A DNA stretch of 64,000 nt from Rhizophagus irregularis. Its lineage: Eukaryota > Glomeromycota > Glomeromycetes > Glomerales > Glomeraceae. Shown here one piece after another: positions 19,351 to 31,299 of the stretch. How positions within the stretch are numbered: the first letter of the stretch is position 1; each line of letters starts with the position of its first letter. Both the position numbers and the translations under genes were made by a program. Where the stretch lies: NCBI RefSeq assembly GCF_026210795.1, contig NC_089430.1, positions 5,270,001 through 5,334,000 of the forward strand, given 5' to 3'. The notes under the pieces were generated by a model. It was given only the letters and a program-made list of their open reading frames with translations, made no database searches and had not been told where the DNA came from.

Positions 19351-20471
19351 ACGTATAATAAGAAGTTCTAAGTGTATGGTCTCCTATGTGACAGTTACAC
19401 AGGTGATAAATAACATGACGGTCAAACACGTGATTTAGAGTGGCCAAAATGCTATTAATCACCTGTGTATTGTTCACACCCCTTATTTTACACACTGTTA
19501 CACACTGCTAAATATCACCATACACCACACAGGTGGTCGACCCTACACCACTGGTCCACCTGGTATTCGTCTTACCGGTATAATAAATGGTAAAAAGTTA
19601 TATCGTGAATTTAATTTTCGTAAATAATAAAGAATAAATTTTGTAAGTTCAAATTTTGGAATCGGTTAATACTTAATACTATCAAATGGTTAAAGATTCA
19701 AAAAAAAATTGTTTTTTTTAGAGAAAAGAAAACTTATGAAATAAAAATAATTTACCAAAAAAATAAAATATTTGTGAAATACACGTAGAAACTTTTAGGA
19801 AAAAAAAAAGATTTAGGGAAGATGGTTATATACAGATAATTTAAATCACGTCTTAATAACAAATAAGAAAACGCCTATTTTTCTTATTACTAATTTTTAA
19901 TTTTTGCATCATTTCGCAGTATGAGTTATTCGCCAGTTAGCTAAAATACCATATACTGTAATAGCACATGATATTCATGCTAAATACTAATAAAAATTTA
20001 GTACGATTGCTAAACTTAACTATTAAGAATTTTTGTTTTAAAAAAATATTCTGATTTAACTTCTTAATAGTTTCTTTATGTAACATAATATAAAAAGTAT
20101 TTATTATCCATATTGATTGATTTATTAATTTTAGATATTAACTTTATCAAATTGGGTTTTAAAACATTATGGCCATTCTAAATTGTGAGAAGCTTGGAGA
20201 GCAAAGTTTAGAATAACGTAAAAATTCTGCATTTGTATTTACGAAATCAGATAAATTTTTATCATACTGAGCTTTATGACATTAGATGTTTAACAAGAAA
20301 TTATCATGCATATATTATAGTTAAAACACTAATTGATATAATGATACTTTTAACTTTGTTTTTTGCAAATTATTTATTAGATATTTCTTAATGGAAGCTT
20401 ACCATTTTCAAAAAATTCAACCAGTATTAATATTTGTTACATGATAGTCTGATTACGTAGTACTGCTGTTT
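19351..20471. other. Intergenic, segmentally duplicated flank
   Basis: No gene is seen. The stretch around 19915-20060 (cgccagttagctaaaatacc and aaaaatttagtacgattgct) matches the corresponding flank upstream of gene 2 at about 30140-30275, and more weakly the one at about 56150-56620. This shows that the kinase loci were duplicated together with upstream non-coding DNA. Confidence 0.5.
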
Positions 20472-20481
20472 ATATAGTGTA

Positions 20482-20868
20482 AAGTTTGGAATCGATTAAG
20501 GTTAATCGATTAATTAATCGACTAAGACGGTTAATCGATTAAGGTATCTCAAAAATCGGTTAATCGATTAAAATTATCAACCCATAATTCCGGTCAAATT
20601 ATCTAATGCGGCCCAGAGCTGTGAATTTTTGGTCACGTGTTCTCCGAACTTGGAAGAATTTGTATTAATTTTTTAATGATCATAATAATAAATAAGACTT
20701 TCCTATAACTAAATGTATGATCAAAAACAATTTGGTGCAATCTGCGGTCAAAAAAAAAAAAAAAAAAAAATTTTTAATATTTTAATATTAATTGATTATT
20801 AATCGATTAGGGCCCTTGGTTAATCGATTATTAATCGATTAAGGTTTTTTGGTCGGTTCTAACATCTA
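20482..20868. mobile_element. hAT-like miniature element rich in ttaatcgattaa
   Basis: The 387-bp segment is flanked by atatagtgta on both sides (20472-20481 and 20869-20878). Its ends carry imperfect inverted repeats (gtttggaatcgattaagg on the left; ccttaatcgattaataatcg reading in from the right) and multiple ttaatcgattaa palindromes. There is no ORF. The paralogous flank at 56930-56980 (ctgctgtttataataagaat) lacks it. The hAT assignment rests on the end sequence and a duplication of 8-10 bp. Confidence 0.7.
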
Positions 20869-20878
20869 ATATAGTGTA

Positions 20879-23800
20879 TATATATATATAGTTTTTTAGT
20901 AATAAGAATTAATTTTTGGATTTAAATAAACTATCCAACGTGTCAAACTTGCGAAATAAGTATTAAATAATTTTGCTTCAAACCCAATCCGTAAGATGCG
21001 TACTTTTTTTTGGATATGGCTTTACAGGAATTATAGATTGAAGTTAAACATTCACCTAATATATCATGAAAAAGTAGTATGTATATAATATGATACGTTA
21101 CATACTAAATTGAAGAGCCATACAAATTTAACGATATTTTTCGATTCGTTTAGTTTGAAGTATGCAGATTATTATTTAAACATTTTAATGAATCCGTATA
21201 GAATATCTATATTAACTGAACGTATTTTATCACTATACATTAAAATTCTTACATACTCTTCATGATGGCTAGTAATAATTTCGGTTATGTGAAAATAAAT
21301 TGTAAGTTAAACTGTCTGTAATAACGTTGCTATATCAATTATTACAAACTACCAGACATGTTTATCTTGTTTTTCTTGTATACAACTCTTTATTACTGGA
21401 AAGAGAATTTAGAAGTTACGTAGGATAGGTATAAGCTAATAGTTAGAAGAATTTCTTCAATTACCTTAGTGTTGTGCAATAGAATAAAATCAGTATCAAT
21501 TTATGATTATTATCATAAAATTACAACAAACGAAAAATAATACATTCCGGCAATGATTTTACCTTCAGTTCTGTGAGACATTTGTATTCTGAACTGAATT
21601 TCATGAGCATACTTTTATGTTTGCTCTTTCGAAAAATCGGTAAGGATTTCCATATCTTAAATAAAATCTGCGAATAAGAATAATATATCATATTTAAGTC
21701 CTGAGGGAATGAAAATGTAAATTTTATAAAAAGGTGATTTAGTATTTATGAGAAATCTGTCGCACAGACCTGTTGTAAACTTGTCATGTGATTATGAAGA
21801 TGGATCAAGATTTGATGCATAGTATAGGTCAAAAATTAACAAAGCTACATGAATAATTTTACTGTATAATGTTCTATAACTATAAGTCTTATAAATGAAA
21901 AATTGGATTTCTATGTTATTAACATGTAAATTATCTTGAACCTCATACTTCAAAATGTTTATATAAATCTCAAACCAAATTTATTACGCAGTGCTACTGT
22001 ACAATACATTATTACAATCTCAAAAATATTTTATGATGATAAAAAATGTGTTAATAAATTTTCTAAACTATAGATGATACAGATTAGCAGAATAAGAGTT
22101 ATTCAAAAAATATAATTTCACTCCGATATCAAATATCATGTATTTATTTTGGCAATGATTAAAATTTTCACAACTAAATTTGCTTAATATCTACTGTATA
22201 TTCCAATTTAAAAAATAAATTTATCCTTTTATAAGTTAAAATCTTACTGCCTCTCTAAAAATTTAACGGAGAAAAAGACTAAATCTTTTAATACTTACAG
22301 AGAAAAAAATAAAAACAAAAAATAGATGAGAAATATATACAATTTTTTGTTTAGTAAATCAGACAATGTTACGTACGTACTGACTACGTACTGTAAATCT
22401 GGTTTCAAAAAAATTATCAGCGAAGGTAGTAAAAAAAATCACGGATCTGTCTAGTGGATAAGAAAACTTTCATTTAGGCGATATTTATCACATGTAGCAT
22501 TTTTTAGGCATTAAACTGATTTTCTTACTTAATTTTCGTGCTAGGTTACTAACTATGGATGGGCTCTTGTTATTATAACTTAAAATATTTAAATGAAATT
22601 GTTAAAAAAGACACTTCCATTTCGGAAAATTTTAATTTTTGCAATTCATGTAATTTATATTTTCACTAACTTACTATGGTTGTATTATTACGTCATTTAC
22701 TTTATGACGCAGCATTTATTTTTTTATATAAAGCCGACGATTCTGAATTAACGAGAGGGTGGCATGATACTATTTCTTGATTGAGTTTAACCAAAATATC
22801 TTATTTGTTTAATAAATCAATTATCAATTCGCTAAAAAATTTAATTCTTCATTTTTGAAAATGCAAAATACAATGAAAAGATAAAGATAGTGACTAAATC
22901 TTAATCAGTCTACAAAATAGTAATGTGATTTTATGGTTTAAAATATTTTTTTTAAAAATTCATACCTACTAAAAGCAGACGATGCTGATGATGTTGAGAT
23001 CATAAGAAGCATGACGATTAATAATCGAAACATACTTAACTTCCAACTTCCAAGGAGTAAACGAAAAAAAAATTGATTAATTGTTGTGTTTCTTTAAATA
23101 CGAATTGCTAACGCCTCAAATAAAATTAAAAAGTATTTTTAAAAACTTTTTGGAGAACATTAATGATGGAGATAGTCAAAAGGTAAATAAATATTTTATA
23201 TTGTATGGTTGCGACAAAAGTTATTTGAATACAGAATATATTTAATTATTTACAATCGTGCTTAATGAAATTATCGTAATATGGTGAATATAATGATTAT
23301 TATAAAACCTCATGTATTTTTTGCGCTTAATTATTCTTAATAAATTATGATCAATATAAATAAGATCGAATTAATTTGAGTACAAATAATAATAAATATG
23401 AAAGAATTAATATTGATATAATTGTTATTTTGGAGGAGATGAGGCCATCATGGATGTTTCAACTTGGCGTTACCACCATTGTTATCATTTCACTTTGGTT
23501 CTTTGGGTTTCTTGACCTTGTTTGATTTGAATAATCATTGATATGATGTTTTATGCAACATTATTGAAGGAGTGTACAGTACATGTTAAGAATGAGCCTT
23601 AATTGTTCAATTTTAGGAGTAATATAAAAAAGAATGAATCTAACGACAATTAATTTCTGAAATGTTTAAACTGTTGAACGATTTATGCATAAACCATTAT
23701 GCTGGAAATATTTTATAAATGATATTGGTTAGTACTTATTATTTATTGTAATTATAATAGTATTTATTAAAATTATTATTTAATTATATTCTTAAAAAGT

Positions 23801-24100
23801 GTATGGATGTTTGCCAATTTAGGTTAATCTAGGTAAATTAAGTTTATCTTAAAAAATTCCATTGTAGCATTAAAAAAAATTACATCCTCTAGAAAAAAAA
23901 TATCTTACTAATTAATATGAAAAAAAATTTCCAGAAAAATTAATTATAACGATCTATTGTCATGAAAAAAAGAAAAATTCCCCAGAAAAATTAATTATAA
24001 CGATCTATTGTTACAAAAATTAAATATTATGTAAGTCTATTATTGAGCTTGATACAAAAAAAAATATTATTATTATTAATAATAAGAATCGGGAAAAAAG
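20879..24100. other. Intergenic, AT-rich, with duplicated blocks and a decayed exon-like relic
   Basis: No intact gene is seen. Blocks near 21330-21470, 21690-21800, 22380-22500 and 22850-23060 have counterparts near 30290-30440, 37590-37700, 40550-40660 and 44130-44370, each diverged. The last pair contains gatgatgctgatgatgttga-type sequence that reads as a short coding relic at 44.1-44.4 kb but is broken here. TA-rich microsatellite occurs at 20876-20892. Confidence 0.4.
23439..23525 (+). CDS. Possible 28-aa hydrophobic peptide (weak)
   Basis: An ATG-initiated frame of 28 residues (start MRPSWMFQLGVTTIVII) would form a single membrane segment. It stands out because it is less A/T-rich than its surroundings. 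It has no recognised family, no detectable splice context and no conserved copy in the paralogous flanks that I noticed. It could be chance or an exon of an unseen gene. Confidence 0.15.
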   Translation: MRPSWMFQLGVTTIVIISLWFFGFLDLV

Positions 24101-24159
24101 GTAATTGCCGTGGCGCCCGCACCATTGATCTGATCACCGATCCAAACCTAAATGGTGAA

Positions 24160-24610
24160 AGAATGTATTCGGAAAAATAAATTCGGTTTGAAAGAAAAAA
24201 AAGCCAACCGAAAAAGGAAAAGAGGAAAAAAAGACAACTGAAAAAAAAATAGAAAAAATAGAAAAAAAAAATTTGTGGGGAGGGACAAAGAGAAGAATCG
24301 GGTTGAAAAAAGAAACCGAAAGGAATAAAAAAGAAAAAATAAAAAAATTCAAAAAAAAATTAATATGGATATGGTCTAAAAAAAAAGACCAAAAAAATAA
24401 TATAAGTCTTAAAAGATTATTTAATAAAAAAAAATAATAATTTTTAAAAAAAACCAAAAAAAAAGAGGAAAAAAAAATTCGAAAAAAAAGAAAGAACCAT
24501 CGGTTCAAGAAAAAAAAATGAAAATTAAAAAAGGGGGAACCGAAAAAATTTAGATCGGTTGGAAAAAATTTGAAAAAAAAAATAAATATTTGAAAAAACG
24601 ATTAATATTT
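24160..24610. repeat. Purine-rich tract
   Basis: About 450 bp of the plus strand is almost entirely G and A with short breaks (gaaaaaaa and accgaaa-type units). The minus strand is therefore polypyrimidine, like 12225-12545 on the plus strand. A 124-codon Phe-rich frame on the minus strand is a composition artefact. The flank at about 24105-24160 (cgccggtggcgcccgcacc-like, GC-rich) is unusual for this window. Confidence 0.5.
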
Positions 24611-24821
24611 CATTAACCGGAATTGGATGGGTCTTAACTATAAAGAATACGGATCAGCAATTCAAAATTAATTTATACAGGCGTTTGTCACACAAACACC
24701 ATTTTTTGAAATGCGTTTATTCATATATAAAATCTTCTATAAAATAATTTTAAAAGATTTCGAATTTTATCAAATAAATACAATAATAATAAAATGAATA
24801 CAAATATAATTTAAATAACTG

Positions 24822-24968
24822 ATCATTAAAATTTAAAACCCTGTTTAACGTAATTCTCAAAAAAAAATTTGCCTATTAGTGAAAAAAAAACAAAAAAAAA
24901 AAATACACTAACTCAACGTTAATATTTAAAAAAACTGATGTTAAACAGAGCTTTAAATTGTAATGATT
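24822..24968. repeat. Short inverted-repeat element downstream of kinase gene 2
   Basis: A paralogue of 14117-14285: gatcattaaaatttaaaacc then ctgtttaacg on the left, gttaaacagagctttaaatt then taatgat on the right. It ends about 180 bp beyond the gene 2 stop codon. Confidence 0.7.
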
Positions 24969-25147
24969 TAAATAAAAAAAAAGTTTTCAAAAAAAAAAAA
25001 AAAAAATAGTAAACTAGTTTATAACCTTGTTTAAACCTTTATCTGTGGTTATTAAATTCGATATTTTGAACCTAAAAAAAAAAATAATATAATATATTGA
25101 ATATGAATAATACTCATTATTAACCACATGAATTAAAAACTCACATC

Positions 25148-28100
25148 TTAATTAATACCTCCATTGAGGAAATTAATTTGTAAAGATTCTATTTAATAAA
25201 AAGTCTTATTAGTAACTTTAAAAAACTGATTTGCATTTTAATAACAAAATTATTAGATGATACCTGAAAATTCCTTGCTAATTATATTATCATTTTGTTC
25301 ATAATAATCGTCAGAATTTTTTGGTTCAGAAAGATTATTAAAATTGAGTAATCTACTTGTATAAATAGCTTCTGAATGTGTATTATATGATATCCCTGAA
25401 TTAGTTGAAATTATACTGCTATTTGATGAATTATTGTTTTTCTCATCTGTTTCTTTAATTTGTGCTCGCAATTTTACTGTTTGTTCTTTATTTGGTTCAT
25501 ATTGCCATATGTATAAAATGTCGTTAATTTTTTCCGCTTTCGGTCGATTTGATGGAACAGCATCTAAACATTCCTTAATTAAAGATACAATTAATTGTGG
25601 CACTTTAATGTTAAACCAAGGTCTTAACCCTTGGCAAATTTTTAATGCCAAATTATTATCATGTTCTAAATTGTGATATGGGGGCAATCCAGATATTACT
25701 TCATATATTATTATGCCAAAACTATAAATATCAGAAGCTTTGGTATAATTTTGTCCTCTTAAAACTTCAGGAGCTATATAAGGTAAAACACCATATATGT
25801 TGTTTTTTGCATTTTCTAATTCATTATAATTTGCAGGTTTACATAATCCCATGTCAGCTATAGCAGTTTTATATTTAAACTTTAATATATTTCCAATATG
25901 CAAATCTCGATGAATTAATTCCTTTTCATGAATACATTTAAGTCCAAGTATAATATCTCGTAAATAATCAATTTTTTTACTCCAATTAAGCTTACTATAT
26001 TCTTTATCTAAGTAATTTCGTAAACTTCCATTTTCCGCATAATTTAAAACCATCATATAATTTTTTGTTTCTGGATCTTGAGTTACTCCATAAAATTCAG
26101 CAATATAATTAGTATTTATTCCTCCTTTGTTATGTGACGCAATCTATGTGAAAGTAATAATATAAAATATATTGGCAAAATTAAAATTTTAGGTATTATG
26201 AATATAACAATAAATTTATTTAATCAATTACCTCATTCATAAATTCTAATGTAACATTTTTTGAATTATCCAAACTTTTCAGAGCTATAATCATATTTTG
26301 ATTATATCTTTTCCAATTTTGATCTTTAATATTCCAATTAGACATATATCCATCAATCCAATTTGCTTTATATATTTTGCCAAATCCACCTTTTGCAATA
26401 TATTCAATATTATAAAATCTATCGTAGGGAATCCATTCTAATACGTTCTTTATATCGTCATCGTCGTGAGCTAATAGTTGAGTATCTTGTATAAATTTAT
26501 CAACATTATTATTACCGCTAGTCCAATCTAAAAATTTCTGTTGAAAGTGAATTGTATTACATATATCATTACATTTTTCACATATATTATTTAAAACCAT
26601 CATGTAACTTGTTGTTTCTGGATCTCGTGTTATACCATAAATTCTATATTCCATTTTAATCTATAAATGTAATAATGTTTTAGTAAAATCTAAATATTTA
26701 AAATTCATTAAATATATATATAATAAGTTTATCATACCTTATTTGTAAATTCTAATGTAAGATTACCCGAATTATTTAAACTTTTCAAATTCACAAACAT
26801 ATTATGACCTTTTCTTTCCCAATTTTGATTTTTATCATCCCAATTATTTATATTTCCATCAATCCAAATTACTCTATACGCTTTGCCAAATTCATCTTTT
26901 GTAATATGCAATCTTTCATAAGGTATCCATTCTAACGCTTCATTTACATCTCTAACAGATAATAGCTGAGCATCTTGAATAAATTTATCAATATCATCAT
27001 TACCACTGGTCCAATTTTTAAAATTTTGTTGAAAATGTATTGCATAACACGCGCAATTACATTTTTTACATTTATTACTATCCAAAACCATCATATAATG
27101 TTTTGTTTCTGGATCTCGAGTTATTCCATAGGGTTGATTGATCTACACATACAAAATATATTAGTAAAAATTAAGAACTTCAAAATTTTGTTAAATAAAA
27201 ATTTATTATAGTACCTCATTTTCAAATTCTTCTGCAATATTTTTTAAATCATTTACTCTCTTCAAATTCACAAGCCTATTATGACCTTCTCTTTTCCAAT
27301 TTTGATTTTTATCATCCCAATAACTTATATTTCCATCAATCCAATTTACTTTATGCACTTTACCAAATTCATCTTTTGTAATATGCAATCTATCATAAGG
27401 TATCCATTCTAACGCTTTATTTACATCATTAGCAGAAAATAGCTGAGCATCTTGAATAAATTTATCACTATCATCATCACCGCTGGTCCAATTTTTAAAA
27501 TTTTGTTGAAAATGTATTGCATAACATGCATAATTACATTTTTTACATTTATTACTATCCAAAACCATCATATAATGTTTTGTTTCTGGATCTTGAGTTA
27601 TTCCATAGGGTTTACGGATCTAACACACACAAAATATATTTAGTAAAAATTAAGAACTTCAATTTTGTAATAAGAAATTATTATACCTCATCATTAAATT
27701 CTGTAATATTTTTTGGATCATTTAAATTCTTCAAATACACTAACATATTACAACCTTCTCTTTTCCAACATTGATTTTTATCATCCCAATAACTTATATT
27801 TCCATCGATCCAATTTACTCTATCTTTTGTAATATGCAATCTATCATAAGGTATCCATTCTAACACTTCATTTACATCTTTAGCAGAAAATAGCTGAGTA
27901 TCCTGAATAAATTTATCAATATCATCATTACCACTGGTCCAATTTTCAAAATTTTGTTGAAAATGTATTGCATAACATGCACAATTACATTTTTCACATT
28001 TATTACTATCCAAAACCATCATATAATGTTTTGTTTCTGAATCTCGAGTTATTCCATTGGGTTTATTGATCTACACATACAAAATGTATTAGTAAAAATT

Positions 28101-28537
28101 AAGAACTTCAAAATTTTTGTTAAATTAAAGACTTATTATACCTCATTTGTTAATTCTATTGTAATATTTTTTAGATTATTTAAATTCTTCAAATATATTA
28201 ACATATTATGACCTTCTCTTGTCCAATTTTGATTTTTATCATCCCAACAACTTATTTTTCCATCAATCCAATTTGCTTTATATACTTTGCCAAGCTTATT
28301 TTTTGTAATATCATCCAGTCTATTATAAGGTATCCATTCTAATGCATTTGATATTTCATTGTCTTTATGAGCCATTAGCTGAGTATGTTGAATAAATTCA
28401 TTAATATCATTATTACCACTAGTCCAATTTTCAAAATTTTGTTGAAAATGTTTTGCATTACATGTATAGTTACATTTTTCACATTTCTCAACATGTGATG
28501 ACTTAATTGGTTCCTTATCTTTGATAACAGTACTCAT
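25148..28537 (-). CDS. Kinase gene 2: five N-lobe modules plus catalytic C-lobe
   Basis: Exons by splice-site reading: 28142-28537, 27687-28070, 27215-27619, 26738-27142, 26232-26660, 25264-26143 and 25148-25188, giving 979 aa with an unbroken frame. Module 1 starts MSTVIKDKEPIKSSHVEKCEKCNYTCN. Modules 2-4 are degenerate N-lobes of the ITKDEFGKxY type, and module 4 from the end of the array (27687-28070) has lost the loop altogether. The fifth has YIAKGGFGKIYKANWIDG and IALK. The C-lobe (about 674-979) has HRDLHIGN, ADMG, YIAPEVL and DIYSFG. In the first C-terminal mini-exon an indel brings a TAA (25148-25150), so the repeated tail seen in genes 1 and 3 is shortened; the unused last exon sequence remains at 25014-25072. 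Catalytic activity is plausible and the substrate unknown. Confidence 0.83.
26232..28537 (-). repeat. Tandem array of five exon units, kinase gene 2
   Basis: The five symmetric exons listed for gene 2 repeat with a period of about 455-505 bp. Introns share the gtaataaa/gtataataa 5' end and the ttagta body with those of genes 1 and 3. Modules 26738-27142 and 27215-27619 are very similar (CYAIHFQQNFKNWTSG in both), pointing to a recent duplication. Confidence 0.83.
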
Positions 28538-28690
28538 TGACTTTTTTAAATTATAAATGAATTCGAGTTAATAGGATATTTGAAGAATAATGAAATAAAA
28601 AAAAAATTTACACCTCATTAAAAAGAACTATTATAATTATGCGGGTGTACATTGCTTAACGAATTATGCAATTGTTACGAAATTGTAGTA
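28538..28690 (-). promoter_or_regulatory. Conserved upstream region of kinase gene 2
   Basis: aatgaattcgagttaatagg (plus strand, 28556-28575) matches the gene 1 and gene 3 upstream block. The outer motif is degenerate here (aacgaattatgcaattgtta at 28657-28676); a better copy, cacaatgatgcattgtgtaa, lies farther out at 29909-29928. Confidence 0.45.
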
Positions 28691-28984
28691 ATACAGAATT
28701 GGTTTTTTGTATCATATTATTTGTATTATTTATGTTACGTTGTTTATTTATTGGTGTCATCGGAATTATCGGAATTCCACATTTCTGCAATACAACATAT
28801 GTCGTAAAAATGATGATTATCACGTGACTTGTACAATACAAAATGATCAATAAGAAATTTCCTTTTTTGGAATCTCGCGTAACCTCGTGTAACCATTTCT
28901 TCGATTTTATTGAGGGACAAAATTTCCATTTTTTTGAAATTAGTGTAACGTCACGTGATTTAACGCGAAAAAAAAAAATTTTTT

Positions 28985-29130
28985 TGACCCGGCATTACGA
29001 ACTTGGCTCAGTCATTTACGGCATATATTTACGACATTACAGGTTACGGCGTCAAATTAAATTACGGCGTTACAGTATTTACATTTAATTACGGCGTTAC
29101 GACACGTCGACACGTGCCGTAACCGTAAAA
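28985..29130. repeat. ttacggcgttac-type short repeats
   Basis: Several imperfect copies of ttacggc(g/a)(t/c) and gttac occur within 150 bp in both orientations, more G/C-rich than the surroundings, ending acacgtcgacacgtgccgta. They may be the end of a small transposon; no partner end was found. Confidence 0.4.
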
Positions 29131-29139
29131 AATAATTCT

Positions 29140-29690
29140 GACAGCATCTATATTAATAGTTTTACTAGTTAGAATATTTATTATTTTAGTTAGATTTTTA
29201 TACATGAATTAATGATTAGCCGGTTGATGACCTTGATTATATAAGTAGGACAACTTGTCCATGGGACAAAGTGACTGGTGTACAAGCTGACCCATGGTCA
29301 AGTTTGACGCATAGTCAAAGTTAGCCCGCTGAGATTTTTCGTTATATATATCCCTCAAGATTGAGAAGGGAGTGAGCAGTTTAAGTTTTTCAGTTAGTTT
29401 TGCACAGGTTTTTAGAACGGATTTTCAAATCTTTTGGTAGAAACAACTTTTACTTTTAAGAAAAGATTGTTTAGCAGATTTTATTATTGAGAAAAATTTG
29501 CCAGAAAATTTATCTTTGTGCTTGATAATGTTATTACTAGGTTTATTACCGAGCTCCGTAGTGAGCAGTAATAAAATTTTTGCGACTATCAACGAGCATC
29601 CAAATAAAATTGATTATCATTTCCACTTTTGTCTGAAACCCAGTCTGTAAAGGTTATATTAATTTCGCTCCTACTTCCATTGATTCTGGC
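29140..29690 (+). other. Candidate solo LTR or retroelement leader (weak)
   Basis: After tgacagcatctatattaata comes an LTR-like layout: gattatataagtagg (TATA-like, 29234), gttatatatatccctcaag, a gtgagcag-containing leader, a second gagcagtaataaaatttttg with AATAAA-like sequence and a less A/T-rich end (ggtgaaccgggtccgattga). No second copy or target duplication was found in the window, and no gag/pol follows. The 70-codon frame at 29629-29841 does not resemble a known domain. Confidence 0.25.
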
Positions 29691-29694
29691 TGGT

Positions 29695-31080
29695 GAACCG
29701 GGTCCGATTGATCAACATTTGAAATTTGTAATCATTTGTAATCATCCGCCCATGTCTTCTGCCGTCATTATATATGGAATCCGAGCTAATCCCACGTTGG
29801 ATTTAATGAAAATTAGTATAACTCATTATAAACGTTTGTAAACGCATAAGCCATCACCATTTTGATCATCATTATTTTTTGTAACGTAAATTTGTGGCAA
29901 CACAAGTACACAATGATGCATTGTGTAACAAATTTTTTTTACACAGAATTTTTTCGGATGTCGATCAAAATCAATGGTGAAAAGTTAGAGTAGGATTTTG
30001 ATTTTTATATATACAGTAATACTAAATAATAAATTTTGTGAGTTCAAATTTGGGTATCGGTTAATACTAACAAATGGTCAAATTTAGATATCTTAAATCA
30101 TGACTTAATAATAGATTGAGAGTTGCCTATTTTTTTCTCATTTGCATCATTTCGCAACACAAGTTATTTTACCAGTCAGCTAATATACCATATAAACTGG
30201 TGAAATAACACATGAATTTCATAATCATGTTACATACCAACAAAAATTTAGTATTATTGCTAAACTTAACTATAAACGTTTCTATATCAGTTATTGCAAA
30301 ACTATTGGATTGTGTGTTTATCTCTTCGTAATCCATTTATGTATAAAGAAAAACGAGAAAAATGGAAAGAGAATTTTAGAAGTGATATAGGATAACTGAA
30401 GGTATAAGCTAATAATTAGAAGAATCTCTTCAATAATCGATTTGTGATCTTACTCGTATAGTGGATAACCTCAATGCTGTACAGTGTCACAGAATTTGGA
30501 ATGAAAACAATAAGAGGAATCTAGAGTTATGGACGTGTGAATTTTAATAGGAATTTACTATAAGTTATGTAAAAGTATCATATAAAAGATTATTATTAGA
30601 GATTTTTTTTTGACGATTATAAGTTTTGGTTTAATTAGTTGATGGTACACCGTACACCCAACGTTTTATTAATACTAGTAATTCACAAATTGAAATTAAC
30701 GAAGTTGTTTTATATTTTTTTGTTAAATTATATGACACAAATTGATCCTTCACCAAAAGAATTCTTACTTCTGGTCAGTGGACAGTGATTACTGACTGCT
30801 AAGATAAGAAAATATGCGTTTTTTATATTTTCATATAATATTGTACTTTGTCAATAGTAAATATAAATAAATAATATAAAATCTGAAACTTTTATTTTCC
30901 TTTATTTGTATATAAAATTTGCGATTAAAAATTGATTTAAATTAGATCAAATAAATACATTAATTAAAATATTTCAAGTCATAAATAAATATTGAGTTAA
31001 TTCTTGACCTTATTTTGCGTCTTATATATCGTTAAAATTTATAATTTATTTAACCAATTAATAACTATATAGTTCAATAT
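29695..31080. other. Intergenic, duplicated upstream flank of kinase gene 2
   Basis: No gene is seen. The block 29880-29995 repeats the kinase upstream motifs (acaatgatgcattgtgtaac; ttttttcggatgtcgatcaa). 30140-30440 matches 19915-20060 and 21330-21470, including agaagaatctcttcaat. 30930-31010 matches the kinase 3' flank at 13440-13500. Confidence 0.45.
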
Positions 31081-31090
31081 ATGATTATGA

Positions 31091-31236
31091 TTTAAAATTT
31101 AAAATCCTGTTTAGCGTAATTCTCAATATAATGTAAAAAAAAAATGTCATATTAATCGTTAGAAAAGCAAAAAAAAACTATTTTGAATGTACTAAAGCAA
31201 AGGTTAAGAAAAACCAACGTTAAACAGAATTTTCGA
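31091..31236. repeat. Short inverted-repeat element downstream of the kinase pseudogene
   Basis: A diverged copy of 14117-14285: ttaaaatcctgtttagcgta at the left end and acgttaaacagaattttc at the right. It marks the 3' side of the decayed kinase locus. Confidence 0.6.
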
Positions 31237-31299
31237 AAAATATAAAATTCTTAAAATAATAATATCATAATATATAAACATTGATTAATTATAACTTTT

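Noticed and set aside
24105-24160. GC-rich patch with a tRNA-like or primer-binding-site-like string (tggcgcccgcacc)
   Set aside because: No B-box, no cloverleaf and no LTR in a suitable position; the resemblance is to a dozen bases only.
24134-24508. 124-codon minus-strand frame rich in Phe
   Set aside because: It is produced by the purine tract on the opposite strand; amino-acid composition is not that of a protein.
28656-29088. Overlapping short frames upstream of gene 2
   Set aside because: They overlap each other on both strands, are short and have no domain or conservation in the other flanks.
29629-29841. 70-codon plus-strand frame after the LTR-like segment
   Set aside because: No gag or protease motif is present and the frame is not continued; not supported as a gene.
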